In this document: positions 36,401 through 51,400 of the stretch, in pieces
Position numbering within the stretch: position 1 is the first letter of the stretch
Layout of the letters: each line of letters begins with the position of its first letter
Source: Ignelater luminosus
Taxonomy: Eukaryota > Arthropoda > Insecta > Coleoptera > Elateridae
Direction of reading: 5' to 3'
DNA: 64,000 bases
Assembly: GCA_011009095.1 (NCBI GenBank)
Contig: VTPC01091307.1
Span: forward strand, 62,001-126,000
Translations under genes and position numbers: made by a program
The notes under the pieces: model-generated
Seen by the model: the letters and a program-made list of their open reading frames with translations, nothing else
Told to the model about the DNA's origin: nothing
Databases searched by the model: none

Positions 36401-39400
36401 CTTCATTTTCTTAATGAATCTTAAGCAAAAAGCTACTGATCGGATCAAGATTGTTAGTTTCGAGCATTTATTCATTATATTATTGAAGGTGGAGACACCT
36501 ACTGAAGTTGTAAGGACAGTTGTTGTTCGAGCTTCAAGCAATTCGGGTGGATCTGATTCACAGCTAAGGGGCCTTATACTAGAATTGGAAGACCAATAAG
36601 ATTCAGGGAAACTTAAAAATGAAGGACCATTGAACCACAAGCTTGATTTGTCTAATGTGTCAATATGAGCGTCTCGACTAATTATGTCCGCGGGATTATG
36701 AGAGGAAAATATGTTATTCCAATTTGAAGTATCTGTTAAATTCTGGATTTCTGCTACTTGATTGACGATGAACGTTTTCCATGTTCGTGGTTTCCTTGCG
36801 ATCCATGATAAAAAAAATTGTAAATATCAAGTGTAAGGGCATCCAAACACTTCTTGAACAACCGAGCCAGTAGTAGCGCACCGCAAAGTTCTAAACGAGG
36901 CAATGATACCGTTCTCAAGGACGCCACTTTTTATTTCGCGCAGAGCAAACGCACAGATAATTTGTTATTGATATTTAATGATCTTGCGTAAATGCAACTA
37001 ACATAGTCCAGCTCGTTGGCGTCAGGAAACCCATGAATTTGTATTTTAATAGCTTGTTTAACTAGCACATGACGGGGTGTTTGTATTGACCTTATTAGTG
37101 AGACATGCTGCTTAAATTCTGTCCCTTCGCTTTATAGTTCATCAGGCATTTGATCGTCCCAATCTAACTGCAACTTCCATAATTTTTGTATTATTAATTT
37201 TGCACGAATCGATATTAAACCTAATCGAAACTAAATCGTCTTGGATAGTGAGGCCTATCATAAGAACATCATTTAATGACAACGCAGTCGATGATTTGCA
37301 TAAGGCATCGAAAACTACACGTGTTTTGGTGGTTGTGCTATCTGGCTTCTGCACGCTATGATGAGGCATATAATAAATTGGCACATCGGGTTTCAATTCG
37401 GAGAGAACTTCGGTATGTCCTAGACTTTCATATTGAGACATAAATGCGGTGTATTCAGTTTTCATATTTGAAACCTTAAGAAATTTGCCTTCAATGAAAA
37501 AAAAGTCTATTGATTTCCACTTCTTACGTAATACCTAGTTGCGTATTAGTGGGTTTTAATGGCAACTTCACAACGAATCTCCTCGTGGAAGTTCGAGTAA
37601 TCGTTTCTGCGAAATGCGCTTTGCACGCAAGCTCTAGTAAGGTATTGCACCTTGCGACAATTTTCTCCATTGCTCAAAATTTCTGCAGTTCGAAATCAAT
37701 TGGCGTTTCACAAGTAGAAAGACAGCTTGTTGGCATAACATTAACGCTCGAGTTACTATTATTTTGGACACGAGAGATGTTACCAGAAACTATCTATCCC
37801 CAATAAGGTATTTTGAATCGAAGGCATTTTCTTTCCAAGCCTTATTTGACCGTCGAGAAGTAATTCGAAAAATAAGTCACAATCTAGTAGCATGTCTATG
37901 GTTGAAGGTAGGTAGAAGAGCGGGTCAGCTAAGGGTAGAACTGAAGGAAAACCCGATGCATTGAGATGATTCAATCGGGTATATTCAGTAATACTAGGGA
38001 CCACCAGAAAGGTTAAATTTCTTTTAAAATTTGTATGGCGAGAAGAGATATCAATATTGACCATTTGATTGATATTTGTTTTTATGTGGTTAATGTCCGA
38101 AACAGGAATATTCACATGTTCGAGTTTCAAGCCCAATTCTTTGGCGAGATTATAAGTAACGAAATGAAACTGTGATTCACTATCAGGCAATACATTGCAC
38201 ACTATTGGTTATTTGCTTTGATCATAAACATTTACAAGTCGATGCGATAGATTTTGCGATAACGATATGTGATTGTTAATTTGAAAAATTTGTTCGACTG
38301 CATTTGTCCCTTGGCCTTGAATTTCGTGATTTGTTTGAGATACCGCTGATGTTTGCAAGTCTCGATGTAATAATGTGTGATGTCTTTTGCCGCATGTCTT
38401 GCAACCGCTTGATTAACAATCTGCATTGGTGTGTCCGAACCGTAAACAATTAAGACAAAGTTTGAAACGTAGAATTTCGTCATACCGAGCCTTAACCGAT
38501 AGATTTTTTGAATTTTTTGCATTGGTAGATAGCATGCACGGACTTACAGAATAGACAGTGCGTGTTCTTATGCTTGGGCGATTGCATTGATTTATCATTA
38601 AGGTTTGAACATAAAAATGTTTTGCTATCATTTTTCCTTGTGTAATCTGGTCTTGAGTCGGAAAGCTTAGCGGATGATTCAAGCATCTTGCAACGTTGCG
38701 CAAGAAATTTGATGAATTCGTCGAATGTGGAAGCATCCATATCCTTGCTATGGTTTTCCCATTCGCCTTTAATATATGGGTCGAACTTGATGACCGATAA
38801 ATAGATTAAGATGGGATCCCAGTGTTTAACCTACACTTGAAGAGCTTAAAACGAACGATAATGTTTGGAGATATTTAATAATATAAAAGGTTCGAATAGC
38901 GGTATGGAATTCTTTATAGAGTTGGGGCAAATTATAAATTTCGTCAATATGGGCGTTGACAATACCTTTTTTGTCTTTGCACCGCTCCTTTAATGCTTTC
39001 CAAGCTATCGGGTAATTGTCATCCGGCTTGCTCTCCTTTTAAAACACCTAACAAGTAATAAAATTTCTCAACATTTGCTAATGAAGTTTTATTGTGAATG
39101 AGAGTTTGAAAGGACTCATGAAATCGCTGCCATTCGTGACAACTACCTGAAAATTCTGACAGTTTCGTGATTATTTAAGATAGTAAAAGAATTATTTTGA
39201 TAATGTATAAGCAACGCTTGCGACGACTTTACTTCAAACGATTATGTTTAAAAAAAAGATATTGATTCATCTCGATGAACTATGTGGTTTTCAATAAAAA
39301 CTGTTTTGAAGGTATCCCAATAAAATACATTGCTGTTTTGACGTACACTCATCCCACCTTTCTTGATAGGGGCCAGCTATACCTGATTATTTCTAAAGCA

Positions 39401-42400
39401 GTTCACTGGCAACTAAAAGAAACTGAAACGTCTAAACTCGAACCTTAACAAAGAGTACGGTTCTCATTTCTGTTACACACCGTATGTGTAAGATGCTTTT
39501 CAATTTTACAAAATTAAAAACCTTATAGATATGAAAATATATGAATGTGAAATTTTGAAGGCTTCTTATTACGATTTCCAAAGTATTTCAGAGGAACTGA
39601 AAAAACGACACGACAATATTAAAAGTCTATAAGTGTATCGTAAGAGGATGTAAACACGTCTTGGTAAATAAGAATCTTCAGAAAAGGATATAATTTGGAG
39701 AGTCTCACAAAAAACATCTATCGGAAAATTTCCCAGCTTATGGGCTTTGGAGCAAGAAGAAAAGAAAAATAAATGTACAAGACGAGAATTGATAACGACT
39801 ATGGACAAAAACAAATTTTCAAATATTTCTAAACATACAAGTTTCTAAAAGCTTTTTTTTTGGAGAAGTACGTGCATTTTAATATTTATTGCTTTTTTTT
39901 ATTTGTTGAATTTATAATTAAAACTTTAGATCTGATTTATTGATAAAAGTTAGAAAATCAGGCGAAAAAGGAATTCACAAGTGCGTAGGTTAATAAAAGT
40001 TTTATTTATCCATTTGTTTGTTTGAACTTTACGAGAGAGAAAATGTAAAACAATAAAACTATAATAAAAATTCCACAGGCAACTTTATTAATTTGATTCA
40101 ACGTATACGTAATAAAAGGCAAAAATAAACTATGGAATTTTTAATTTAATAGGTAGTCCGCTTTAAATAAGATTCGTAATTCAATTTTGTGGTTTTTATC
40201 TAAATCGCTGGCAGTATACAACAATCGACGGATTGTTTGTTAAAAATTGAAAAGATTTCATTATCCTCACTGCATGCCACTAGCAACAATATTGGTTTTT
40301 GTTTTATATTATACGATTATACGTAATATCCGTTGAAAGACAAAAACCGAGTATTATGGTGTTACACATACGTAACTACCACAGTATAAATAAAGTAAAT
40401 AAAATTTTGAATATTTACACATTTGTATATTAATTTGCACTAGTACAATGCAAATATAGATTGACAATCCACTCGGAACACACCATACGACGAAATATTT
40501 ATATAGTTCCGGTTACAGGGAATTTTATTTATCTCCATATTTCCATTCGTTAAATTTGTTAATACTAAAGATAATAATTTAATTTATAATGCTGTTATCT
40601 GTTCGGTGATATCTGTTTTTATTTAAGATCAAGCATTAAATACGTTTTTAATCTTTATGGAGCGCAAAAGTCAATATTTGTAAACAATCCATAACCATGC
40701 GCTTTTTTTGAACCTTGACTTAATTTTCATTGATGAATAACTTGCTTGTAAATAAGATTACTGCCAATTTCTATAAGTGTAAATAACTCTTTTTTGTCAA
40801 ACTCTGTTTTATTCGGGCATACCTAGGGAATAAGGAAATAATAATAGTAAGAAAAGGTACTATATCAAGTGCCCGTACTCCTACTTGGAACAGTTTTGAA
40901 ATTCAGAGATTGCAATCACTATTTAGATTAAATAAAATAGCAGTGTTGAAAATACCTACATCATAGACTACCATGAGTGTTTGGGCTACCTCTATAATTC
41001 CTCTTCTTCTTCTCTTCCTCCTCCTCCTCAATCCACAAGCGCTTTTTGCTTCAGAGACACTCAATCTTCAATACAAAACACTAAAAGATTGATTGGAAAT
41101 AAAAGAACAAAATAATTAGAAAGATCTTGGGATTAAGGACGGAATACACTGCCCAAAACCCAACACATAAATCTACAAACACATACCCAAAATCACAGAT
41201 ACAATACGCATGCGACGAATCCACATCAGGGGACACTTGGGAAGAAGGGACTCGAACAGGCTAACACACCAAATTTACTCTTTTCTGAAAAACAATCACC
41301 ACTAAACCCAATTGGTACAAACAAACAGAAAAAGACCTTACCCAGAATTAGGATTACCAGATTTACAGAACCGAGATCCTATCAGAAAAATAAAACAACA
41401 CTTATGGATGGAACAACGGAAAAAACACTCACTTGCTGCAGATGAAAAAATATTGAGCTAAAAGGAAGACGAAAATGTGTTGATTCCGCGTGGTCCTCAG
41501 CGACCCATTCCCGAAGAAGAAGAAAAGATATAGAATAAACACACGTAAAAGTATTTCTAAATCAATGTATTAAAAAATACTTCGTTCTTTGCAGTTGCCA
41601 TCACTTCAAAGTGTCTTATCTTTTCCTCTTTAAACGTTAAACAAGTAGTACTTTGGATTATTTCCATAAATGCAAGTAAAATACTGGAAGTGCTCTACTG
41701 TATACTACTTGAAGTGTTTATAATTTTACTGGGAGTAAAGTACTTGGATTGGCATATTCTAGGTAAAAAATTAATTTATTTTTTAATATAATTTCCGTTG
41801 AGGGCTATACACGATTTTCCAGTTTCTTCATTCCCTCCGAAAAGTAGGTTTTGACAAACCTTGCAAGATATTTATTTATGGCTTCATTTGACAAAAAACC
41901 CAGACAAATTTTCAAATTTGAAAATAAGAAAAAGTTGCATGGAGCCAAGTCGGAGGAATAAGGCGGATGAGGTAACAATTCGAACCCTAGTTCGTACAAT
42001 GTTGCCATTGCAACTGTCGACTTGTGAGATGGCGCGTTATCCTCGTTAAAGAGAACTTTTTTGTACGCCAATCTAGGCCTTTCTTTTTTTACGTTTTCTT
42101 TTAATCTTGATGCATAATAGGCTCCTGTTACGGTTTTGCCCTTTTCCAAATAATCTATAAAGATTATTTCTTGGGTATCACGAAAAACAGTGGCCAACAC
42201 CTTGTTAGCTGACAAAGCGCCTTTTCACCAGCTTGTGTCTACTGTTTTGACTGTTGTTCTGACTTTGGTGTATGGTGGTGGACCCAAGTTTCATCAACAG
42301 TCACAAATCGACGCCAAAAGTCTGGAATTTTATTTAACATCGCCAAGTTCTGTTGTGATATGTTCTTTTGAGTACGTTGTTGATCAATAGTAAACACCCA

Positions 42401-45400
42401 TCGGGCACACAACTTTCGCATGTGTAATTCTTAGTGCAAGGTATTATGTTGATAAGCCGACAGTCTCCGCAATCTCCCGAATCTTTTATTACTATGCTGT
42501 TATGTCGTTCGAAAATGCTTTTTGAACTCTTGAAAATTATTTTATTATTTCTTATATATTGTTACTTAGTAAAGTACAATAATCAGATAGAACAAAATGT
42601 ACAAGAACCTCCCGCACTAATTTGAAAATTTATCATTAAATGTTTGTTGCAGTCTCTCAGATCTTCGCACACATATTGCTGGAAGTGTTTTGGCCACTGT
42701 TTCTTTGATTATTTTATTTTGATAAGCTTTTGTATACCGTAGCTGATCGATGTGTCTTTTAAGAGTAAAATTGTCTCCATCTACACGAACTAGGTATACT
42801 AAATTTTGCAATTATGACAGCAAGTCTCTAAGAAAGTCTGTTGTTTAAACTACGAACTCCATAAACATTATTAAGCAATTTTTTTCTTTTGGAGGAATAA
42901 GTAAGTCTAATTTAATACGTAGTTTCCTTTGAAAGTATAACCCACCATGTGATTTTCCATTTGCCAATGGCATCAAACGATATCTCAATAAAATTTCTTG
43001 AACTTGTTAAATCTGAACTTGACATAGCTTTCAATTTCTGTTTGAGAGTTTGAATATTTCTTTTGGCTATTCCGTTGTTTTGAGGATGTCCAGGAGGTAT
43101 AAAGTTTTGCTGAATGCCATTGTCTTTGCAAAATTTCGTAAAAACTTCACTCTTGAATATTGTTGCATTGTCTGAAATCATGATTTGTGGTGAACCATGT
43201 ATGCAAAATATTGTTTGAAACAGTAGAATTGTTGATTCCGATGTAGAAGCAACTTTTAATATTCGAACTTCTACCCATCGTGGTTTTGCATCTACTAGAA
43301 ATAAGAAATGATGTTTTTTGTAAGGTCCTGCGTAGTCTACATGAACTCTTTTAAAATTTTCATTTGGTTTATCCCAAGAATGAAGAGGTACTTTTGCAGG
43401 ATTATTTTTTATTAACTCACAGTGAAGACAAGACTTTACTAATTCTTTAATATCTTGATCAAGATTTTTCCAATAACCGTATTTTCTTGCCAATTGTTTC
43501 AGTTTTACGATGCCAATATGTGTATAGTGGAGCTCTTTCAGCACAATATCTTGTAGAGTCTTCGGTATTACTGCACATTGATCTTTGAGTATTACACCAT
43601 TTTGGAGATAAGATTCGGAATCGTATTTTCCTCCATTTAACAAAACTGATTTGAGCTTTGAAAGTACTTCATCTCGTGCAGTTTCTTCAGCCGAGGTTTG
43701 ATAATTTAATTCATCATTTGAAATATTTTTGTAGATCTTGATTTGAAAGGTATTGTAAAAATCTGTGTCATCTGATGTTTCAACTGCGTTCACACTCTTT
43801 TTTGAAGTAACTGTTGAATGCAAACCTTTTCTAGATGTCCTTTTTTATTACAGCTGCTAGATTTCAGTTTGTATGGATTTTCTACACCATTTTTTGCATT
43901 GTGATTATTGCGACCACACCTGAGACATTTTCCATTGATTCCTAATTGATTCAAGTCTATTGGAGAATTTCTTCTGGTATGTTGAAAGTTTTTCTTCACC
44001 TTTTCTCTGGGTTGAGATTTTGAAACACGATTTACGTCAATCGGTGTGTTCATGGATGAAGGTGAACTGTAGTTAGTAGATAATTCTTTGTTGTCTAACT
44101 AGCTTGGGCTTTCTTTAAAATTTTGTTGAAATCCGAGTTGCTCTGTATTAAAAGTTGTCGCCGAATCGAAGAATCATAAAGTTCTCAAATAAATTGAGAT
44201 TGGAGGAATATCTGCTACGGATTTTCCACATTCACATTGGAAATGACAATTCGCTAAAAATTACGTAAATTAGTAACGTATTTGTTTACTGTTTTTTCAG
44301 GTCCTTGTTTCTGTGATAGAAGCCTATGCCGTTCTACAACGGCGTTTGATTTCGGTGATAATTCTTCTTTGAAATATTTCACAACTTCATCGTAGGTTAA
44401 GTCAGCAAATTGTCTCGGCGAGATTCTCAGTTTTAGTATTTCTTAATTTTCACCCACACTGTTCAGTAAAACCGATTTTGCAACGGTTACATTGGACTTG
44501 ATTCCTTTCAATTCTAAATAGTTGGTAAATTGTTCCAAATAATTCTCGAACTGTTCTTTGCTTTTGTTACACCTTTCAAAAATGTATGTGACAAATGTCG
44601 ATGGGAAAGTAGTCGATTCTTGAGTTTTCTTTTCAACCATAGCTTGTAATATTTTCTGTTGAAGATCAATGAATTGTTTGAATTGTTTTTGATCCCATCT
44701 TCGTCGCCAATTTGTTATGTCGTTCGAAAATGGTTTTTGAACTCTTGAGAATTATTTTATTATTTTTTATATATTGTTGCTTAGTAAAGTACAATAATCA
44801 GATAGAACAGAATATACAACATATGCCATGAATTTTTTCAATGAATTCTTTAGGGGTGACCTCTACGAGGCGACCAGAACGCGCTTCGTCTTCTGTGAAT
44901 ATACGGCCACGTTCAAATTCATTTATTCAAAAATAAATGGTCTTCAATGATGGTGCAGATTCCTCGTGAACTTCACAGAACTCCGCTTTGATCTGTGCTG
45001 CCGTCCAATTCTTTATATAAAAATGTATTACTGAATAATACTATCAATTTTGAAAAACAGAAAAGATTTTTAAAGAGTTTACTTTAATCAAGCAAGCTGT
45101 AACTGAAAACAGTCTAGTAGAACATGCAATGCTACTGTCCTAGTGTCCAACGGTTCTATCAGAAATTTTTTGAATTTTACAGCCCTTCTGTATTTTCCGC
45201 TGTTTCGTAAACTTTATTTTTCAGGTAACCCTGTAAGAAGGTTACCAAAGTTGAATCAGAAAATGCCAATGGATTAACAGGATTTGGTCATCTGACTATC
45301 AGTCAATCTTAAAATAAAATATTCAAATCTCTAATTAACTTTGGTCGGAAAAGAGAATGTTCATTACATTAACTGTCCTTACAGCTGAACTCTTTCCTGA

Positions 45401-48400
45401 AATTCTACTATATCATTTACTTAACAAGATTCAATTTTGTAGACATACTAGGCAAATAATTATATAAATATATGTTTGTTGAGTATTTTTATTTCACAGC
45501 CTGATTATCATAATACAAGTTTATTTACATAATGTCAATATAAATATTATAGAAGAACACAGTCACCACGTATCGATTGAGTTATTGAAATTCGAATCTG
45601 TAACTACAAAAAAAGGTTTCGTGTTTCATATGGAGATTATTTAATAATAACTGGATTCAATCATCAATAAAAACTTTACAATATTATATTTGTGGTCCTT
45701 TAGACTATCTACTACAGAATAGGAATTATATTACAACTTTTAGTTATGGAAAAACTAACTAGGTGTGGGCTTTCATAAGTGCCCTCAATGCAAAAAATCC
45801 TGTTAGTGCCCATATGAGTTCCCCACATATATAACAATATAAAACGATGTTCTGCATACCTTCCTCTAGCACACAACCATTTCGCTCTTGATTGATTATC
45901 CTTATTCCCTATTTCGAGGGAAAATGTGGTTTTATTAAAACTTCGTCTGATTTGTATATCCAAGTAACAAGTTAACTATTAATTCTACAAATTCATTTTC
46001 CATTCCTTTCTTTCTAAAATATACTATTACGTTTATGAGCTAATGTTTGTGCTGTGCAAACAATGAAGATCGTGGCCTCAAAGTTTCAAACTCATTTTGG
46101 AACTGTGATTACTAGAGCTTGCAAAATTTAAATATTGACACGCAAGTTAATTAGTTAATTAATTCCTAATTAAGCTACGATATTACTTCAACCAAGTATT
46201 ATTCTTCTAGAAGTTTTAAGTGACCATGTTAAAATCAATAAAAATACAATTTAATTTTAAGATGTATTATGTAACCCTAAATTCCTTATAAAAGAAAAAA
46301 GTACAACTTCCTGTTAAGGATTAAGTTTTTTAAATTTATCTTTGCAATGGAATTACCGCACAGGAAACAATAAATTGGTATGGTTTTAATGTGTATTACA
46401 CAAGTAAAACACAAAAAATCCTGAAGGTTTACCAATATTAGGTTTGGCTACCGAAACAAATTCAATTTAGAATATTTCTATAAAATACGAACAAATGGTT
46501 AGTTCACTATTAATACGATAGTTTCTTACACGTTATTGATTAAATTTCCGTATTTTCATAATCCACGTTAGAGGCTTTATAAGTTGCGATTAATATTTCA
46601 TAGAAATTTGCAAGTTTGGATTAGTTGAGACGTGAATTAAAATTTAGACAGTTCACAATTTCACTTCTGTAATAACTTTCCAAGTAAATTACCTTAATAA
46701 ATGTAAACGAAGCACTCCTCCTTAAGTTTTAAAGGTGGTCTTTAGTTATTCCAATTCTTGTTTTAACATTACGCCCATTATTCTTGTTTAATTAGGGAAA
46801 TTTCGTGGTAGTTCCAGGAAACCTGTTCGTTGTAATGGTTTTAAAATAAATTGATTTATGAACGACTTCCAAACGACTATTGATTTTAACTGTTTAAAGA
46901 AAACTAACAATTGAGAAGAAACCGAGAAAGTAAGCTGCTTACCGCTAATCTTGAGATTTCTGCCTATTTACACTGCAAATTTTCTCTTAAGCGAAATAAA
47001 TTAAATAATCAAATTCGACCTATCGGTCTAACTTTACCTAACCGTACATAATTTGACCTTACCCAATTTAATTCGATATAATCGAGTCAAGTCCATCCCT
47101 ATTAATCTAATATGAAAGCGATTTAGTTACAGCCTTGTCTTCTTTATATAAAGTGAGGGAATTTCGCTTTTATGTTTTAATTTTCTTGTCCTTTGGGGAA
47201 TAATAGGTGAGAATTTATTGTGCAGTTTATCAAGTAAATGATAAAAATTAGTCAAGGAACTTAACTCTTACATTAAGATGGAATGTTAGAGAATAGTAAG
47301 CATTCTGTTATTTGTCATGTTTAATGAAGTTTCAGAATATGATGACAACATTCATGTTAGTTAGTATCGTCTACAGAATACGTACCACTGTAATAGTAAG
47401 TTAGCTTGAAACATCTAACATAAATTGTAGCGCTGAACAATAAACAGATCAGACTGATAGTATAAGTGAACAAAAGAGGGAAGCTCACCTGAAGTGTTAT
47501 GGAGAATGAAGAACTTTGCTTTAAATTACAAAACAGAGTACCTAGTAGGGTGGGTTACTAATGTATGGATTTTTTTTATAATTTAATCATCTTTTAATAG
47601 TAATATTATGTTGTCTTAGGTGTAAACAAATAATAATTGGTTATAAAAAGTTAAATTAAGTCATATCTTTAGCCCGCGCATGTGATTCAAAGTTTTGGGA
47701 ATTTTCGAAAAAACAACGTTTATTTAAACTTACATATTTTATTACGAAACAATCATACATGACTATAAAATAAACTAATATCACATAAAGTGTAAAAACA
47801 ATTAATATAGCACAAAATCTAGTTAAAAAAACATTAATTATATTATTAAAAAAATAACCTATTATGCTTTGGCCACAAAATCTTATTTACTCTCAAATCG
47901 AGGCATCAGATTTCTGGCTGCAAGTTTCGCTCTTATTAAACTTTCTCTTGATTCTTTATCGCATAATGACATAGATGCTTCTGTCACTGTTTTCACAGAA
48001 CATTCAACTGCCTGCGCATGACATGGTAACTTTAAAAAAAGTAAGTTCTCGTCGCCCTGAGACTCAATAATCTTGTTTATTTCTTCATCTGTGACATATC
48101 GAAGGATTGGCGGATCGTAAAAGTTTTGTTGCCAATCTATGAGGTCAATATAGTTATTGGCTTCGAAATTAATTTGTGGCACTTCAAACACACGAGGTTG
48201 TTTTCCTGGATGAGGTGAACTTCATGCTTTAAGTATTCTTTTGGCAGCGAGTTCCCTCAGTGTTCTGTTTTCATCAGACAACATCGACAAAAGCAAATTT
48301 TCTGGAAGAGCAAAATAGGCATTACGTTCAATTACAGGATCTACTATTAGTTTACACTCTGCAGGCAGGTATCGAGAACATTTAATTAATTTCCAAAAAT

Positions 48401-51400
48401 TCTTAGACCCATCTTTGCAAGTCGGATTTGTCCTTATTTGGAACCATACTGGAGCGTAAACTTTAACGCAATATTCAGCTAATAGTTTTAATTCATTTGA
48501 TGTTGAAATATAAAGTCGCAGTATTCTATTTGCTTCTGTTAACCATCGGGCATGTGACATTTTCCCATCATCATGGCATTGTCCAGTAATAACTGACATT
48601 GTTATTTCGTACAAGTATTTCTGATCTGTACTTAGATCTTCAAATTTAACTTCTGGCAGTTCGCTTTCTATTATTTCATAGTTTAAAATTGGCAAAATGT
48701 CGCAATTTTCTAACGATCTGCCAATAGGACCAGCATGTGAGGATGGGCCAATGGTAACACCGTTCAATTTGTTAAATAGATGTCTCAATGGCAATTCGTT
48801 TAAATGAAGCATGCAAATAATCTACTGTAAGGGGCGCTGAAGCCTTTTTTCGAAGAGTCTAATCATGTCGTTGAATTTGCCTGTGTTAGTGATCGTACCA
48901 TCACAACCAACAGCTATCAAATCATCTAGTTTAATTCTCTGTGACACGAGATGTGCATTAATCGATGCTTCAATATTTTTGGCAGTACCTTGAACTGGCG
49001 TACTGTAACCGATATATACTGAATCTGGCTCTTTAACAACAGATATATGTTTCTCACTCACTGTTTGTTTGTATCTTTTTGCTCCTTTCTTTACAATTTT
49101 AAGCGTTTTATCTTTTCGGCCATCAAAGTAAAGTGCAGGTAAGTGAAGCTGAGTTTGCTGTTTATGTAATTTATTACGTTTTTTCTTTCTTTGAAATTTT
49201 CGATTTATCAACCACTTCAATATCCGAAGATATATCGTGCGATACCCAAGAAACAATCGCAGCAGCTGCCTTGTCAGAAATACCGTAACGGTCGCAGGTT
49301 CTTGCCAGCATAGGCAAACTTTTAACTGATTTTGTTATTTTCTTGTTTGTTTGTGATGTGGAAGATAAGTTTAGCTCATCAGGGGAAGAAATATTGCCTT
49401 CAGAATCACTTGAAAACAACACCAAGTCCTGTTGTTCGGTATCACACTTATCTTGATTTTCGGAAATGTTCAAACCAGTTTTATTAACCTTAGAAGCTCG
49501 TATAAACTTTTTTTTTGTAATTTAGCTGTAAGAACACGGTCTATTCTACCAATTTGCATCTTTCTATCTCGTCTTTGGTCCAACAAAAACTTCTGCTCTT
49601 CTTTTGGTACCTTATTTTCTCTTGGACAACAGCAAAGTTCAATTTCTTTACATTTACATGAACAAATGTCGAACAAAACTCTGCTATTCTGTAGAAAAAT
49701 ATTTTTCTGATTAGCAGATAATCTTTTTAATGATTTGATAAGGTTTTTGCACTTTAAATGATAAGCCTTTAATAACTGAATGACTCTCGTGTGTGAAACA
49801 GTAGGAAGGGACGATTTTCTCCAAACATCTTTAACACCAGCTCGGCAATATCTAAAAATGATGGTTTTTTGATAGTATTCCTGCTAAGTTTAAGTTGTAA
49901 TCTATTCCATTCATAGCATTTCATGACATCTTCGTAGGTCGGCAACACATTGTCTTTAATATCTTCTACACTCCCGAATATAGGACACTGATAACTTTTG
50001 TCTTCTAGTTTCCATAGTAAAGTATTATTAATTAAAGAGAAAATAATGTAAAGATTGTTAAACGCGGTGCAGTACCGTACTGTTATAATATATTTGTCAC
50101 ACTAAAACCAAACTAAAATAACTACGCTATGTAGTTTTTGATTGTGTCAATGTATCAAACCAAACTTCTGAAAATCATTTTACCAGGCATTGTTATTTGT
50201 AGGGTATACTTGTTAGAAATCTACAGGCAGATACAATAATATCAAAAAATTCTTTTACATAATAATAAGCAACGCAACGAAAGACTATTTCTGGAAGTTT
50301 TTCAGACTTCATTCATTTGAAACTTATCCATAGTTAACTATACAAGCGGAACTGGTAAAAGACATTTCGCTTTTTGGGACGCTGAACTTTTCGGATTAAC
50401 CAGCTAGGCATATTCTATTTATAATCATTTTTTTATATTACACAATAAGACTGGAGTCTCTAGATTTGAGTTTCATCAAATGAACTATACACTTTTTTGA
50501 GTAGCCTTAAGTTTATTTCAAAAGGATTAGAATGCGTCAGATGTAAAATTTTCCTAATAGTAGGGGGTCAGTAAGAAAGTTTTTTCGTCATTTCATTTCT
50601 TGAACTCATTAAGCTACAAGAAATTTAACCCACCAACCCTCCTGTTCAGTTAGCTTTCTATTTTTCTACCTAATTATACAAAAAACCAAGAGTAAACTTG
50701 CAGAAATACAAGCAAACGTCATTGTCTATTTCTTAAAATTAAAAAGACAAGTAAACAGAAGTTAGATGTCACTTAATCTGATTTAATCTTCAATCTGAAA
50801 AGTGTGTTTTACTGCAACTATTCTCCAGAAGTACAGAAACTAGAAAAATTAAATCTTTTTGTTTTGTTGTTGGTATTTAGAATTTTGTTTGTTACAAAGC
50901 AGCAGTAGCTGTCATAAATCACTAAGGTTTTTCCAATAACTCAAGTAGGTAAATGTAAGGAATTTATTTTGCAACATGCGGAATTCAAGCGAGGACGCGA
51001 CGCGATGTCAACTCGGACAATGTTTTCGAGGGAAACGCAAAGCTGCGGTAACGCCGCCGCTTTTGATTCTAATAGATTCTACTCTGCGGTGTCGGTGTCA
51101 TGAGACGTGGCATCTTAGCTTCCGGGTGATATTGCTCTATTTAGAACGAAAGAAACACGACGACATCTGTAGGATAAAAAACTTCTTGGTTTATTTCGAG
51201 AACTTGAATTGTTGATTAATATGAGACGGGGTTGAAGGCTATCCCATAATTAACGTTGCGGTTTCAAAAATGTCTTCCAGGTCTAGAGACAAGTTAAGGG
51301 TGTATACTAACAGAGCTGCGTCAGGTCTCTATCGTACACGACGGTGGAAGCCCAACTGTGCTGCTGTACGATATCTCAGCATCATTTAATTTCTTGTTGT

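Larger units (their letters stand above)
42498..44821 (-). mobile_element. Ty3/Gypsy LTR retrotransposon (mag-like), internally deleted
   Basis: The element is bounded by two 109-bp LTRs (42498-42606 and 44713-44821) and an exact 5-bp target duplication TATGC at 42493-42497 and 44822-44826. On the minus strand the upstream LTR is the right-hand one. Next to it is a primer site, TGGCGACGAAGATGGGAT, at about 44691-44709; a purine run GTGCGGGAGGT (42607-42617) abuts the other LTR. Gag and integrase remain, but nearly all of protease, reverse transcriptase and RNase H is deleted. The LTRs differ at 7 of 109 positions by my count. It inserted into an already resident mariner. Confidence 0.92.
41754..45235 (-). 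mobile_element. Dead mariner split by a Ty3/Gypsy insertion
   Basis: The minus strand holds the start of a mariner transposase at about 45030-44827 and its continuation at 42430-41805. The 2.3-kb Gypsy element at 42498-44821 interrupts it. The outer ends are not certain: the right side ends in TTTTTCAGGTAACCCTGTA near 45217-45235, a plausible mariner end, but its inverse at the left is only weakly seen near 41750-41780. Confidence 0.7.

Noticed and set aside
45712..45963. 83-codon minus frame
   Set aside because: No recognisable domain and no supporting signals; kept as unassigned sequence.
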